Shown piece after piece: positions 19,847 through 28,839 of a DNA stretch of 64,000 nt. The notes under the pieces are model-generated. The model was given only the letters and a program-made list of their open reading frames with translations. It ran no database searches and was not told the origin of the DNA. Position numbers and translations under genes: made by a program. The first letter of the stretch is position 1, and every line of letters starts with the position of its first letter. This DNA comes from an uncultured Kordiimonas sp. (lineage in GTDB: Bacteria; Pseudomonadota; Alphaproteobacteria; Sphingomonadales; Kordiimonadaceae), in NCBI GenBank assembly GCA_947492375.1, contig CANLMI010000001.1, positions 620,001 to 684,000 of the forward strand. The letters run 5' to 3'.

Positions 19847-19861
19847 TTAATCTATGGTTAA
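19847..19861. promoter_or_regulatory. Candidate CtrA binding site
   Basis: TTAA (19847-19850), seven bases, TTAA (19858-19861) followed by C: the full TTAA-N7-TTAAC pattern of the alphaproteobacterial cell-cycle regulator CtrA. It lies between the hypothetical gene (minus) and psd (plus). The motif is short and AT-rich, so chance is possible. Confidence 0.35.
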
Positions 19862-19987
19862 CAAACAGTGTATTTTATTTTTTCTTTGCGTTCCAAGTGA
19901 AGAAAAGGCAAAAACAGTTACATATATGGAATGATTAGGATTGATATTCTGATCTCAGTTAAATCTTTGATATAAAAAGGCGCGATA

Positions 19988-20647
19988 ATGAAATCGAGTG
20001 ATGCTGTCCAGCTGAAGGTTCATAATGAAGGGCATATTTTCATTGCCATATTCTTTCTGGCATCAATAGCTCTGTATTGGTTGTACAGCCCACTTGGTGT
20101 TGTTGGTTTGCTGGCAACATTATGGTGCATCTATTTCTTTAGGGACCCTGATAGAGTAATTCCTGATGATAGTAATATTCTTGTTAGTCCGGCAGATGGT
20201 ACTGTTTGTGCTATTGTTGATGCCGTTCCGCCTGCTGAATTAGAAATGGGTGATGAAACAAGAACCAGAATCTCTATCTTTCTTTCGGTTTTTAATGTTC
20301 ATGTTAATCGTATGCCGGCCGCTGGCAAGGTTACGAATGTAGCCTATGTTCCTGGAAAATACCTTAACGCAGCGGCTAATGAAGCCAGTGACGAGAATGA
20401 GCGGCAGCTTATTCGTATGACGACTGAAGAGGGTGCGGACATTGCCTTCGCACAAGTCGCCGGGTTGGTTGCGCGCCGCATACTTTGTGATTTAGACGTT
20501 GGAAGTGAAATGGCACGGGGAGATCGATTTGGTTTAATTCGGTTCGGTAGCCGTACGGATATATATATAGATAAAGATCAAGTGCCTTCTGTCAAAATTG
20601 GGCAAACAATGATAGGCGGTGAAACTATCATCGCCCGATCAAAATAA
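19988..20647 (+). CDS. psd: Phosphatidylserine decarboxylase proenzyme (short type)
   Basis: A 219-residue decarboxylase of the short, archaeal/alphaproteobacterial type. A hydrophobic N-terminal segment (FIAIFFLASIALYWLYSPLGVVGLLATLW) anchors it; RDPDRVIPDDSNILVSPADGTV and FLSVFNVHVNRMPAAGKV are family motifs; RFGSRTDIYI contains the Gly-Ser self-cleavage site that makes the pyruvoyl group. It produces phosphatidylethanolamine. pssA, supplying its substrate, follows by 50 bases. Confidence 0.95.
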   Translation: MKSSDAVQLKVHNEGHIFIAIFFLASIALYWLYSPLGVVGLLATLWCIYFFRDPDRVIPDDSNILVSPADGTVCAIVDAVPPAELEMGDETRTRISIFLSVFNVHVNRMPAAGKVTNVAYVPGKYLNAAANEASDENERQLIRMTTEEGADIAFAQVAGLVARRILCDLDVGSEMARGDRFGLIRFGSRTDIYIDKDQVPSVKIGQTMIGGETIIARSK

Positions 20648-20697
20648 TAATACGTATAATTATCGATTGAGTGTACTTTCGAATAAAGCCGATCATC

Positions 20698-21468
20698 ATG
20701 CCAAAAACAAACCGACCATTGCTATTTCAGGCTATTTCTGTGCGAACGATTTTGCCAAGTGTTGTAACGTTGCTTGCGTTTATTTCTGGCCTGTCATCGA
20801 TTAAGTTTGCGCTCGCTGGAAAATGGGAATTTGCAGTTGCAGCTATTCTCTTTGCCGGAATTTTTGATGGATTAGACGGGCATGTTGCTAGGCTTTTAAA
20901 AAGTACAAGCCGATTTGGCGCAGAATTAGACTCGTTGTCTGATGTTGTCGCCTTCGGTGTTGCTCCAGCGATTGTTTTGTATCTTTGGTCGTTAGAGGGG
21001 ATCGACAGAGCCGGCTGGGCTGCTTCTATTTTATATGCAAGTGCAATGGCCTTAAGGTTAGCGCGCTTTAATGCCCGCTTGGATGAAGAAGATGATCCAC
21101 GTAAACGATTTGGATTTTTAACCGGAATTCCGGCGCCTATAGGGGCTGCATTGGCGCTTGCCCCCATGATGATCGACTTTAGTGTTGCAGGTAATTTTCT
21201 ACAGAATAAGGCGCACTACATTGTGCCATACGTTATCGCCATCGCTTTCCTTTTAGTGTCAACGTTGCCGACAGTTTCATTAAAAGCGATACGTGTGAAA
21301 AAAGAATATTTTGTTCTCGTTATGCTCGTTATTGCGGCGATTATTACAGGGCTTTTTGTTCAAACATGGTTTGTCATGTTATTGATTGGAGCAGTTTACC
21401 TGATATCGCTACCAATATGTTATTTTGCCTACAAGAAGCGACTAAAGACGAAAAATCTTGTGGATTAA
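20698..21468 (+). CDS. pssA: CDP-diacylglycerol-serine O-phosphatidyltransferase
   Basis: A 256-residue membrane enzyme with the CDP-alcohol phosphotransferase motif DGLDGHVARLLKSTSRFGAE followed by LDSLSD, and some six to eight hydrophobic helices. It makes phosphatidylserine from CDP-diacylglycerol and serine. The ATG at 20698 is preferred; the frame opens at a GTG at 20671. It forms an operon with psd. Its stop abuts the convergent PadR gene. Confidence 0.95.
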   Translation: MPKTNRPLLFQAISVRTILPSVVTLLAFISGLSSIKFALAGKWEFAVAAILFAGIFDGLDGHVARLLKSTSRFGAELDSLSDVVAFGVAPAIVLYLWSLEGIDRAGWAASILYASAMALRLARFNARLDEEDDPRKRFGFLTGIPAPIGAALALAPMMIDFSVAGNFLQNKAHYIVPYVIAIAFLLVSTLPTVSLKAIRVKKEYFVLVMLVIAAIITGLFVQTWFVMLLIGAVYLISLPICYFAYKKRLKTKNLVD

Positions 21469-22005
21469 TTATTTTTCCTTCGGGGACTCGTTATTTTTTT
21501 TCGTTAGGGTATGACTTTGTTCTGTGAGGAACGTAGCAGCAGCCTGTTGCATTTTTAAGCCGTATTCTACGACAAACCGCGATGCTCCGTTGGGGGCTTC
21601 TGATAACAAATCTTCAAGCATTTTGATTTGTCGCGCATGATATTCAACGCGTTCATCAATTAGGTTTTGTATTCTGGCCGGCGATATAGCCTCTGCAAAC
21701 AATAATGCAGCTAGAAATTCAGAACGATTTTTATCGGGCTTTGGGCTTCGCTCTAAAGCTTCTTCCAATTCTTTGATGCCTTTTGGGGTCAGGCTATAAA
21801 CTTTTTTGTCAGGCCGGTTGTTTTGGGTTTCAGACCGGCAAGATATAAAGCCTTGTTCGGTAAGTTTTGTAAGCGCAGGATAGATTGAACCGAAGCTGGC
21901 TTCACTGAAAAAGCTAAAGCTGCCTTCCGCAACCATTTTTTTAATTTCGTAACCTGTGGCGTCCCCCAAGCTGAGAATGCCCAAGCATAGCGTTTTAATA
22001 TCCAT
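21469..22005 (-). CDS. PadR family transcriptional regulator
   Basis: A 178-residue regulator: PadR winged helix at residues 1-80 (CLGILSLGDATGYEIKKMV, SIYPALTKLTEQGFISCR, KVYSLTPKGIKELEEAL) and a C-terminal helical domain resembling Vir_act_alpha_C (AEAISPARIQNLIDERVEYH). PadR proteins are dimeric repressors. A GGCCG-N6-CGGCC repeat 20-36 bases upstream of its ATG could be an autoregulatory operator. Targets are unknown. Confidence 0.87.
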   Translation of the reverse strand: MDIKTLCLGILSLGDATGYEIKKMVAEGSFSFFSEASFGSIYPALTKLTEQGFISCRSETQNNRPDKKVYSLTPKGIKELEEALERSPKPDKNRSEFLAALLFAEAISPARIQNLIDERVEYHARQIKMLEDLLSEAPNGASRFVVEYGLKMQQAAATFLTEQSHTLTKKNNESPKEK

Positions 22006-22025
22006 ATACTCTTTCCGAATTACCT

Positions 22026-22041
22026 GGCCGGACTATCGGCC
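22026..22041. promoter_or_regulatory. Inverted repeat upstream of the PadR gene, possible operator
   Basis: GGCCG (22026-22030), six bases, CGGCC (22037-22041), just upstream of the leftward PadR start. Short GC-rich arms in an AT-rich spacer suggest a protein-binding site; no consensus is matched. Confidence 0.3.
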
Positions 22042-22228
22042 GAACTTTCAGGGGTGATCATTACATAAAATTACAGCGTTTATAATCAGAAGACAAAGAG
22101 ATTGTCTGGCATCAGACTTGCTTAGATATGGTATGATTAATGTAATTACAAGTATACATATGTTTAGGTGGTGCTTTTTTATGTTATTTAAATATAAAAA
22201 TCATACACTTAGTGTGAAAGGTGTAAGT

Positions 22229-23059
22229 ATGCGACATTCTAGGTCTTCAGGGTCAATTTTCCAAATGCATATGGTTAAGTCGGCATTTTATGCCTTCTTG
22301 TTTATGATCGTTGCCGCATGTTCAGCTTCTAAGCAGCCAGAAATCTGGCAGTCTGATGAAGTTCTGTTGCAAGGGTGGCAAACACAGGTCGAACGTAACT
22401 TGGAAGGTATTCATGATCAGCAAAAAGAGCTAAACGAAAAATTTCATACTTTAGAACAGTTATATATTTCTCTTTCAAAAGATATTGAGGGAAAAGCAAC
22501 ACAGCAGGTGCAATCAGGTATAGAGCAGGGAGGTGCAGATTCCTCTACTACTGCAGCGAGTGCCAGTCACGACGACCTTGATAGAATTGAGCAAACATTG
22601 AACAGTATTTCTCAGTCTTTGGAGCAGTTGGGAGAGCGTGTATATGCCGTTGAGCTCGCTTCAGCAAAAAGCATACAAACGCCAGCAGTTGAAACTCTTG
22701 ACAGTCAAGCTGAGACAGAAGATGGAAGTTTTGTTGAGACAGATATTCCTAATGTGCCAATACTGCCATCAAACGAGGGCGAAGTAGTTATTTACGGCGT
22801 TCACCTTGGATCATACAGGTCCCGTGATCAGGTTCCTGGCGCGTGGCAGAATTTTGTTTCATCGTATAGTGAAATCGATCAGTTAAAAGCAAAGATATAT
22901 GTCCAAAACCAAGAAGGTGTTGGCACGTTTTTACGATTGATTGCTGGACCGTTTGATACTAACGAGGCTGCAACTGCTGCATGTGGACGTATTACTCAAG
23001 TCAATGCCGATCAATATTGTAGAGTTTCTGAATTTCAGGGCGAAGATTTTAGCTCTTAA
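22229..23059 (+). CDS. Lipoprotein with coiled coil and C-terminal SPOR domain
   Basis: A 276-residue lipoprotein: signal FYAFLFMIVAAC ends in a lipobox Cys near residue 31, followed by predicted coiled-coil (about 45-90 and 115-145) and a SPOR-like domain at about 190-270 (YGVHLGSYRSRDQVPGAWQ ... TFLRLIAGPFDTNEAATAACG). SPOR domains bind denuded septal glycan, so a division or envelope role is inferred. AAAGGTG six bases before the ATG at 22229 decides the start; the frame runs back to 22118. Confidence 0.72.
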   Translation: MRHSRSSGSIFQMHMVKSAFYAFLFMIVAACSASKQPEIWQSDEVLLQGWQTQVERNLEGIHDQQKELNEKFHTLEQLYISLSKDIEGKATQQVQSGIEQGGADSSTTAASASHDDLDRIEQTLNSISQSLEQLGERVYAVELASAKSIQTPAVETLDSQAETEDGSFVETDIPNVPILPSNEGEVVIYGVHLGSYRSRDQVPGAWQNFVSSYSEIDQLKAKIYVQNQEGVGTFLRLIAGPFDTNEAATAACGRITQVNADQYCRVSEFQGEDFSS

Positions 23060-23235
23060 CTTTTTAGGATGAGTAATAGGTTTTTATGAAAATGACGATT
23101 GTGTGACATTTTTGACATATTAATCATTTATTATAGAAAAAATATAGTGGGACACAATGACGCAACCTTGACTTGAACGGTAATTTTGGAGGTAATCATT
23201 TTACCTTTTTAAATTTATAGATATTGATTAACTTG

Positions 23236-23370
23236 GGGAGGTGAGATCAACAATCTGGCGCTTACTTTAGCCGCCTTCTATAAAGTTGAAAAGGCCCCGG
23301 GCTTGTGACTAGGGGGTCCGCTCGGAATAGACGCGGTGTGGTGTATAATGCATTCACCGCGTCTTTTTTT
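23236..23370 (+). ncRNA. Candidate structured small RNA with intrinsic terminator
   Basis: A non-coding stretch folding into nested and serial stems: TCAAC (23247-23251) with GTTGA (23285-23289) enclosing GGCGCT (23257-23262) with AGC(C)GCC (23269-23275); GGCCCC (23293-23298) with GGGGTC (23313-23318); then the terminator at 23330. A TTGACT-N17-GGTAAT promoter-like pair starts at 23168. It is not 4.5S RNA, tmRNA or a riboswitch I know, and no gene follows on the same strand for 400 bases, so a free RNA is more likely than a leader. The 5' end is approximate. Confidence 0.45.
23330..23370 (+). terminator. Strong intrinsic terminator of the candidate RNA
   Basis: GACGCGGTG (23330-23338) and CACCGCGTC (23355-23363) form a perfect 9-pair stem with a 16-base loop, followed by seven T. 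Nothing coding precedes it closer than the SPOR gene, 270 bases upstream. Confidence 0.88.
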
Positions 23371-23420
23371 ATCGTTTAACAAATAACATCACTGATTTTT
23401 TAAACTAGCGTCAAGGCAGC

Positions 23421-23600
23421 TTACTTGTAAGATTCAGTTTCGATTTTTATGGGTGCGTATTCGATACTGACGGCTTTTATAAATCTAATATAATTTGGTT
23501 TTAAATAGTTGCAAATGGGCTTCCATGCGTCTTGCATAGACGCTATTCCCATTGCTCCAATAATAAAGAAAAATAATGCTGAAATAATTGACGCAATCAT
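23421..23600 (-). CDS. SOS-controlled 59-aa single-span membrane peptide (novel; candidate division inhibitor or toxin)
   Basis: A 59-codon gene, too short for most gene callers. It starts with a hydrophobic helix at about residues 2-22 (IASIISALFFFIIGAMGIAS), then a Lys/Tyr-rich tail (KPICNYLKPNYIRFIKAVS). AAGGA (23607-23611) lies six bases before the ATG. A TTGACA -35 (23648-23653) and TAGAAC -10 (23625-23630) at 17-base spacing are flanked and overlapped by two perfect LexA boxes (23654-23668, 23614-23628). I do not recognise the sequence; small SOS-induced membrane peptides such as Caulobacter SidA or E. coli TisB are functional precedents, not demonstrated homologues. Confidence 0.72.
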   Translation of the reverse strand: MIASIISALFFFIIGAMGIASMQDAWKPICNYLKPNYIRFIKAVSIEYAPIKIETESYK

Positions 23601-23613
23601 ATCGTTTCCTTTT

Positions 23614-23628
23614 GTTCTTTATATGTTC
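23614..23628. promoter_or_regulatory. LexA (SOS) box overlapping the -10 of the 59-aa gene
   Basis: GTTC (23614-23617), N7, GTTC (23625-23628): perfect alphaproteobacterial LexA site. On the minus strand it covers the TAGAAC -10 hexamer and predicted start of transcription, an ideal position for repression. Confidence 0.88.
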
Positions 23629-23653
23629 TAATTTTTATAATTTAATTTGTCAA
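23625..23653 (-). promoter_or_regulatory. Sigma-70-like promoter of the 59-aa gene
   Basis: On the minus strand: consensus -35 TTGACA (23648-23653), 17-base spacer, -10 TAGAAC (23625-23630, 4 of 6). The inferred start near 23618 gives a leader of about 17 bases ending in AAGGA and the ATG at 23600. Confidence 0.7.
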
Positions 23654-23668
23654 GAACAAAAAAAGAAC
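23654..23668. promoter_or_regulatory. LexA (SOS) box adjoining the -35 of the 59-aa gene
   Basis: GAAC (23654-23657), seven A, GAAC (23665-23668): perfect site, identical over 15 bases to the recA box at 12126. It directly abuts the -35 hexamer. It could also affect rightward transcription toward ppx, whose start is about 105 bases away. Confidence 0.87.
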
Positions 23669-23772
23669 ATCTGAAGTTTGGATCTTATAATTCATTTCCT
23701 TGCGTGTGCTTGTGTAAAGGTGTTATCATTATTGCAAGTGAGCAGGCTATTACGTCTGTGGAAAAAATAATA

Positions 23773-25038
23773 ATGAGAAATGCCATGTCGTTCACAGACA
23801 ATGGGATTAGGCCTGCTGATGATGACAGCGAAAGTGACGGTAACCCTGTTAAGCCAAATCCTAAAACTAATAGACGTAGGCCGAAGGGCAATGGACCACG
23901 TGAGAAAAGCCGCGGCAATCGGTTTGATAAGAGCGGGAAATCCGCTGACTCGTTTTCCAGTAATCAATCACAAGAAAAAACGAATATTCCACCTAATCGT
24001 GCGAAACGAGGGGTTTATAGTGCAATAGACCTTGGAACTAATAATTGTAGGTTACTTGTTGCGAAGCCAACATTGCATGGGTTCCGGGTTATTGATGCTT
24101 TTTCCAGAATTGTTCGACTAGGGGAGGGATTGGGCACAACTAAAATGCTATCAACTGATGCGATGGATCGCACGGTTGAGGCATTAAAAGTATGTGCCGA
24201 TAAAATTGACCGACGAAATGTTACATGTATGCGGCATGTTGCAACAGAGGCTTGTCGTGTTGCTACTAACTCTGATGAGTTTTTAGAGCGCATTTTTGAT
24301 GAAACTGGTTTGCGGTTGGATATTATATCCCCGGGTGAAGAAGCAAGATTAGCTGTCATGGGGTGTCAGTCACTTATTGCTTGTGGTAATCGCCATGCAC
24401 TGGTGTTTGATATTGGTGGCGGCAGTACTGAACTGATTTGGGTTAAAGTGTTAGCAAACCAGCGAACCGAAATACAAGGTTGGACGTCTATACCTTGGGG
24501 CGTTGTGAACTTGACCGAAAAGTTTGCAAATGGGCAATCCAGCATCTCGTTAAATAGATATCAGGATATGCTTGATGAGGTAACGAAACACCTTATTCCA
24601 TTTGAACGTAGGTATCGTATTTCAAATGCTATAAAGAATCAGAAAGCCCAGTTTCTTGGCACGTCTGGTACAGTTACAACGCTCGCCAGTCTTCATCTTA
24701 ACCTTCCACGGTATATTCGCGATAAAGTGGATGGTGCATGGATGCAGGCCAATGATATTGAAATACTGTCTAAAAATGTGGCGTTAATGAGCCATGCTGA
24801 ACGTTCAAATCAGCCTTGTATCGGAGCGGAGCGCGCGGATTTGGTCGTTGCTGGCTGTATCATCCTGAATGCACTTCTTGGTATGTGGAATGTGCCGAGT
24901 TTGCGTGTTGCCGACCGAGGCATTCGTGAAGGGATACTTCGGGGCCTTATGCAGATGGAAAAACCACCACTTAAGGCAAAGCCAAGACGTAATAGAAAAA
25001 GAAGAAGGCAAAAGAATAATGTCCAACGGGTGGAATAA
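23773..25038 (+). CDS. Ppx/GppA family phosphatase (exopolyphosphatase or pppGpp hydrolase)
   Basis: A 421-residue protein. After about 75 disordered, basic residues comes the actin-fold N-terminus YSAIDLGTNNCRLLVAKPT, then HVATEACRVATNSDEFLERI, ISPGEEARLAVMGC (catalytic Glu) and FDIGGGSTELIWV, all Ppx/GppA motifs. It hydrolyses polyphosphate or pppGpp; sequence alone does not choose. The C-terminus is strongly basic (KAKPRRNRKRRRQKNN). The ATG at 23773 is the likeliest start, with a weak ribosome site. rlmE overlaps its end by 20 bases. Confidence 0.88.
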   Translation: MRNAMSFTDNGIRPADDDSESDGNPVKPNPKTNRRRPKGNGPREKSRGNRFDKSGKSADSFSSNQSQEKTNIPPNRAKRGVYSAIDLGTNNCRLLVAKPTLHGFRVIDAFSRIVRLGEGLGTTKMLSTDAMDRTVEALKVCADKIDRRNVTCMRHVATEACRVATNSDEFLERIFDETGLRLDIISPGEEARLAVMGCQSLIACGNRHALVFDIGGGSTELIWVKVLANQRTEIQGWTSIPWGVVNLTEKFANGQSSISLNRYQDMLDEVTKHLIPFERRYRISNAIKNQKAQFLGTSGTVTTLASLHLNLPRYIRDKVDGAWMQANDIEILSKNVALMSHAERSNQPCIGAERADLVVAGCIILNALLGMWNVPSLRVADRGIREGILRGLMQMEKPPLKAKPRRNRKRRRQKNNVQRVE

Positions 25039-25726
25039 ACAATCAACAACCCGAAGTCGTACACGCGGTGCGAAGGTGCGGGTGAAAACAGCACGTGGTA
25101 GAAAAAATTCGTCAACGCGCTGGTTACAGAGGCAGTTGAATGATCCATATGTGGCAGAGGCACAGCGTCTCGGGTATCGTTCGCGCGCCGCTTTCAAGCT
25201 AATCGAGCTTGATGAGAAATATGGTTTTCTAAAAGGTGTACAGCGCGTTGTTGATCTTGGATGCGCTCCTGGTGGCTGGTGTCAGGTATTGACCCAGCGC
25301 TTGAATGATAAGGCACAGATCGTTGGGATTGACCTTCAAGAAGTGGAGCCTGTTCACGGTGCAGATATCTGGGTGATGGATTTTCTGGAGCCAAATGCCG
25401 AAGTGCGTTTAATGGAACGTTTGAATGGGCCTGTTGATGTGGTTTTATCAGATATGGCAAATTCCGCGACCGGGCATAAACAGACCGATCATATTCGAAC
25501 GATGGCACTGTGTGAGGCAGCACTTGATTTTGCGATTAAGGTACTTGCCAAAAACGGCACTTTTGTTTCTAAAGTTTTGCAGGGTGGGTCAGATAACGAG
25601 TTGATGAAGCGTATGCAGCAGCATTTTACAAGTGTTAAACATGCGAAGCCACCAGCCAGTCGTCAAGATTCAGTTGAATGGTTTGTTGTAGCTAAGGGCT
25701 TTAAAGGACGTCCTGATCAGGGTTGA
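25019..25726 (+). CDS. rlmE: 23S rRNA 2'-O-ribose methyltransferase RlmE (FtsJ/RrmJ)
   Basis: A 235-residue methyltransferase. SAM-binding motif VVDLGCAPGGWCQVL and the K-D-K-E catalytic set are visible: AAFKLIELDEKY, LSDMAN, FVSKVLQGG and SVEWFVVAKGF. It methylates U2552 of 23S rRNA. The N-terminal 30 residues are basic, usual for RNA binding in alphaproteobacterial members. It overlaps ppx/gppA, a pairing known in alphaproteobacteria, so translation is probably coupled. Start is the ATG at 25019 after AAGG. Confidence 0.93.
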   Translation: MSNGWNKQSTTRSRTRGAKVRVKTARGRKNSSTRWLQRQLNDPYVAEAQRLGYRSRAAFKLIELDEKYGFLKGVQRVVDLGCAPGGWCQVLTQRLNDKAQIVGIDLQEVEPVHGADIWVMDFLEPNAEVRLMERLNGPVDVVLSDMANSATGHKQTDHIRTMALCEAALDFAIKVLAKNGTFVSKVLQGGSDNELMKRMQQHFTSVKHAKPPASRQDSVEWFVVAKGFKGRPDQG

Positions 25727-25845
25727 GCCATTTGGAAAGGCCGCTTGTTTCAGGGCAATACGCATCCCTTAAAGGTGTTTCATGATAATTCCGTGACAAT
25801 ATAAAGATTCACATTGTCTTTTCACTTTCAACACGGTATTAGACG

Positions 25846-25892
25846 GCGAACATTTAAACACGTGATAACCAGTGCTTGTTATATTTGTTCGC
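25846..25892 (+). other. Stem-loop in the 5' leader region of guaB
   Basis: GCGAACA (25846-25852) pairs perfectly with TGTTCGC (25886-25892); inside, ATAAC and GTTAT form a second stem. It lies 66 bases upstream of the guaB ATG in a 231-base spacer. It may be a leader structure or an operator; no known riboswitch is matched. Confidence 0.35.
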
Positions 25893-25945
25893 TTCCCCTT
25901 AGGAAATTCGCCTGCATCAAATATAACTCGTCACAAAGTTGATGA

Positions 25946-27424
<1,479 letters not shown>

Positions 27425-27442
27425 TTCTGAATAGGAAAATTT

Positions 27443-28771
27443 ATGCGCCCTAGTGCACGCCTTGCCTCAGCGATTGAGCTTATAGAGTTAATCGAAGCCG
27501 AAATCGCGAAAACCGGCGCGCCGATGGACCGGGTTATCCAAAACTATTTTCGTGCTCGCCGCTATGCGGGGTCAAAAGACCGCCGGGCTGTTAGCAATAT
27601 GGTCTATAGCGTTTACCGTAAGCGTGAGCTTTTACTATGGTCGCTTGATCAGGTCGAGTGTGCCTCAATAAATGCAAGGTCGCTTTTTACCGCATGGCTG
27701 GTCGGTGAGGGCGAGGCATTTGATGGTTTTGGTGAAGATAGCCAGTTTGCACCTGCTGCGTTAAGCGATGAGGAAAACCGACAAATTGAAGCGCTAAAGC
27801 GTTTAGATGTTTCGGCAGCGCCTCAAATCGTTACAGCAAATGTACCTGCTTATAGTGAAAAATATTTTATTGATCGATTTGGTGATAGCTTAGCAGACGA
27901 GGCGAATGCCTTGAATGCAAAGGCGCCCTTTACGATTAGGGTAAATCCGCATAAAACGGATTCCGCCAAGATGCTATCTAGCATTAAGAAAATTTCAGAA
28001 CAGTTTGAAAATACTAAGTTATCGCCTTTCGGGTTTTCAACATCCGATACTCTTAATATATCGCAGCAAGCGCTTTATAAATCCGGTGATATTGAAATTC
28101 AGGATGAGGCGGCTCAGATTGCTTCCATTCTTGTAGAGGCCAAGCCAAAGCAAACGATTGTTGATCTTTGTGCAGGGGCTGGCGGGAAATCCTTGATGCT
28201 CGGAGCCTTTATGGAAAATAAAGGGCAAGTTCATGCCTTTGATGTTTCAAAGCGGCGATTGGATGAATTGAAAAGACGCAGCCAGCGAGCCGGGCTGCAC
28301 AACATTCAGGTTAAAAATATAACCTTGGAACCGGTAGATCGAACTGAACAGCTTAAAGAATTATCAGAAAAAGCTGATCGTGTTGTTTTGGATGTGCCGT
28401 GTTCCGGCAGTGGTACATGGCGACGTAGCCCAGATCTCAGGTGGCGATTTGACGAAGATGCACATGATCAAATCAATGAGTCACAGAAAAGCTTGATAGA
28501 AGAAGGCGCAACTCTTTTGAGAGTTGGTGGACGCTTGGTCTATATGACATGCTCTATTTATGCATCAGAGAACGAAGCAATCGTTGATGATTTTCTCAAG
28601 AAGCATGGTGATAACTGGCGAAGTCTTGATTTTAAAGACATTTGGACGAGCAGTGCTTTGACGGCTGAGGTGCCTAAAACGCTCTCGCATAATCCAAAAT
28701 ATTTGCAGTTATCGCCCCATACACACGCTACTGACGGTTTCTTTATCGCGGTTTTGGAGCGGTTTGCCTAA
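27443..28771 (+). CDS. RsmB-like 16S rRNA m5C methyltransferase (NOL1/NOP2/sun family)
   Basis: A 442-residue SAM-dependent enzyme. Motif I VDLCAGAGGKSLMLGAF, the Pro-Cys motif VLDVPCSGSGTWRRSPDLRW and the second Cys in YMTCSIYASENE are the m5C RNA methyltransferase signature. The N-terminal 130 residues look like the NusB-like/RsmB N-domain (RVIQNYFRARRYAGSKDRRAV). Position after guaB is common in alphaproteobacteria. Which cytosine it modifies is not shown. Confidence 0.9.
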   Translation: MRPSARLASAIELIELIEAEIAKTGAPMDRVIQNYFRARRYAGSKDRRAVSNMVYSVYRKRELLLWSLDQVECASINARSLFTAWLVGEGEAFDGFGEDSQFAPAALSDEENRQIEALKRLDVSAAPQIVTANVPAYSEKYFIDRFGDSLADEANALNAKAPFTIRVNPHKTDSAKMLSSIKKISEQFENTKLSPFGFSTSDTLNISQQALYKSGDIEIQDEAAQIASILVEAKPKQTIVDLCAGAGGKSLMLGAFMENKGQVHAFDVSKRRLDELKRRSQRAGLHNIQVKNITLEPVDRTEQLKELSEKADRVVLDVPCSGSGTWRRSPDLRWRFDEDAHDQINESQKSLIEEGATLLRVGGRLVYMTCSIYASENEAIVDDFLKKHGDNWRSLDFKDIWTSSALTAEVPKTLSHNPKYLQLSPHTHATDGFFIAVLERFA

Positions 28772-28839
28772 AAAATAGAGACAAATTCATGTTTTTGTTG
28801 TTATGGTGCCGCCAAGTTTAAAAGAATACAGGTGTTTAA

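Noticed and set aside
23236-23370. 6S RNA or 4.5S SRP RNA
   Set aside because: The 5' and 3' ends do not pair into one long rod as in 6S, and the SRP tetraloop motif is missing.
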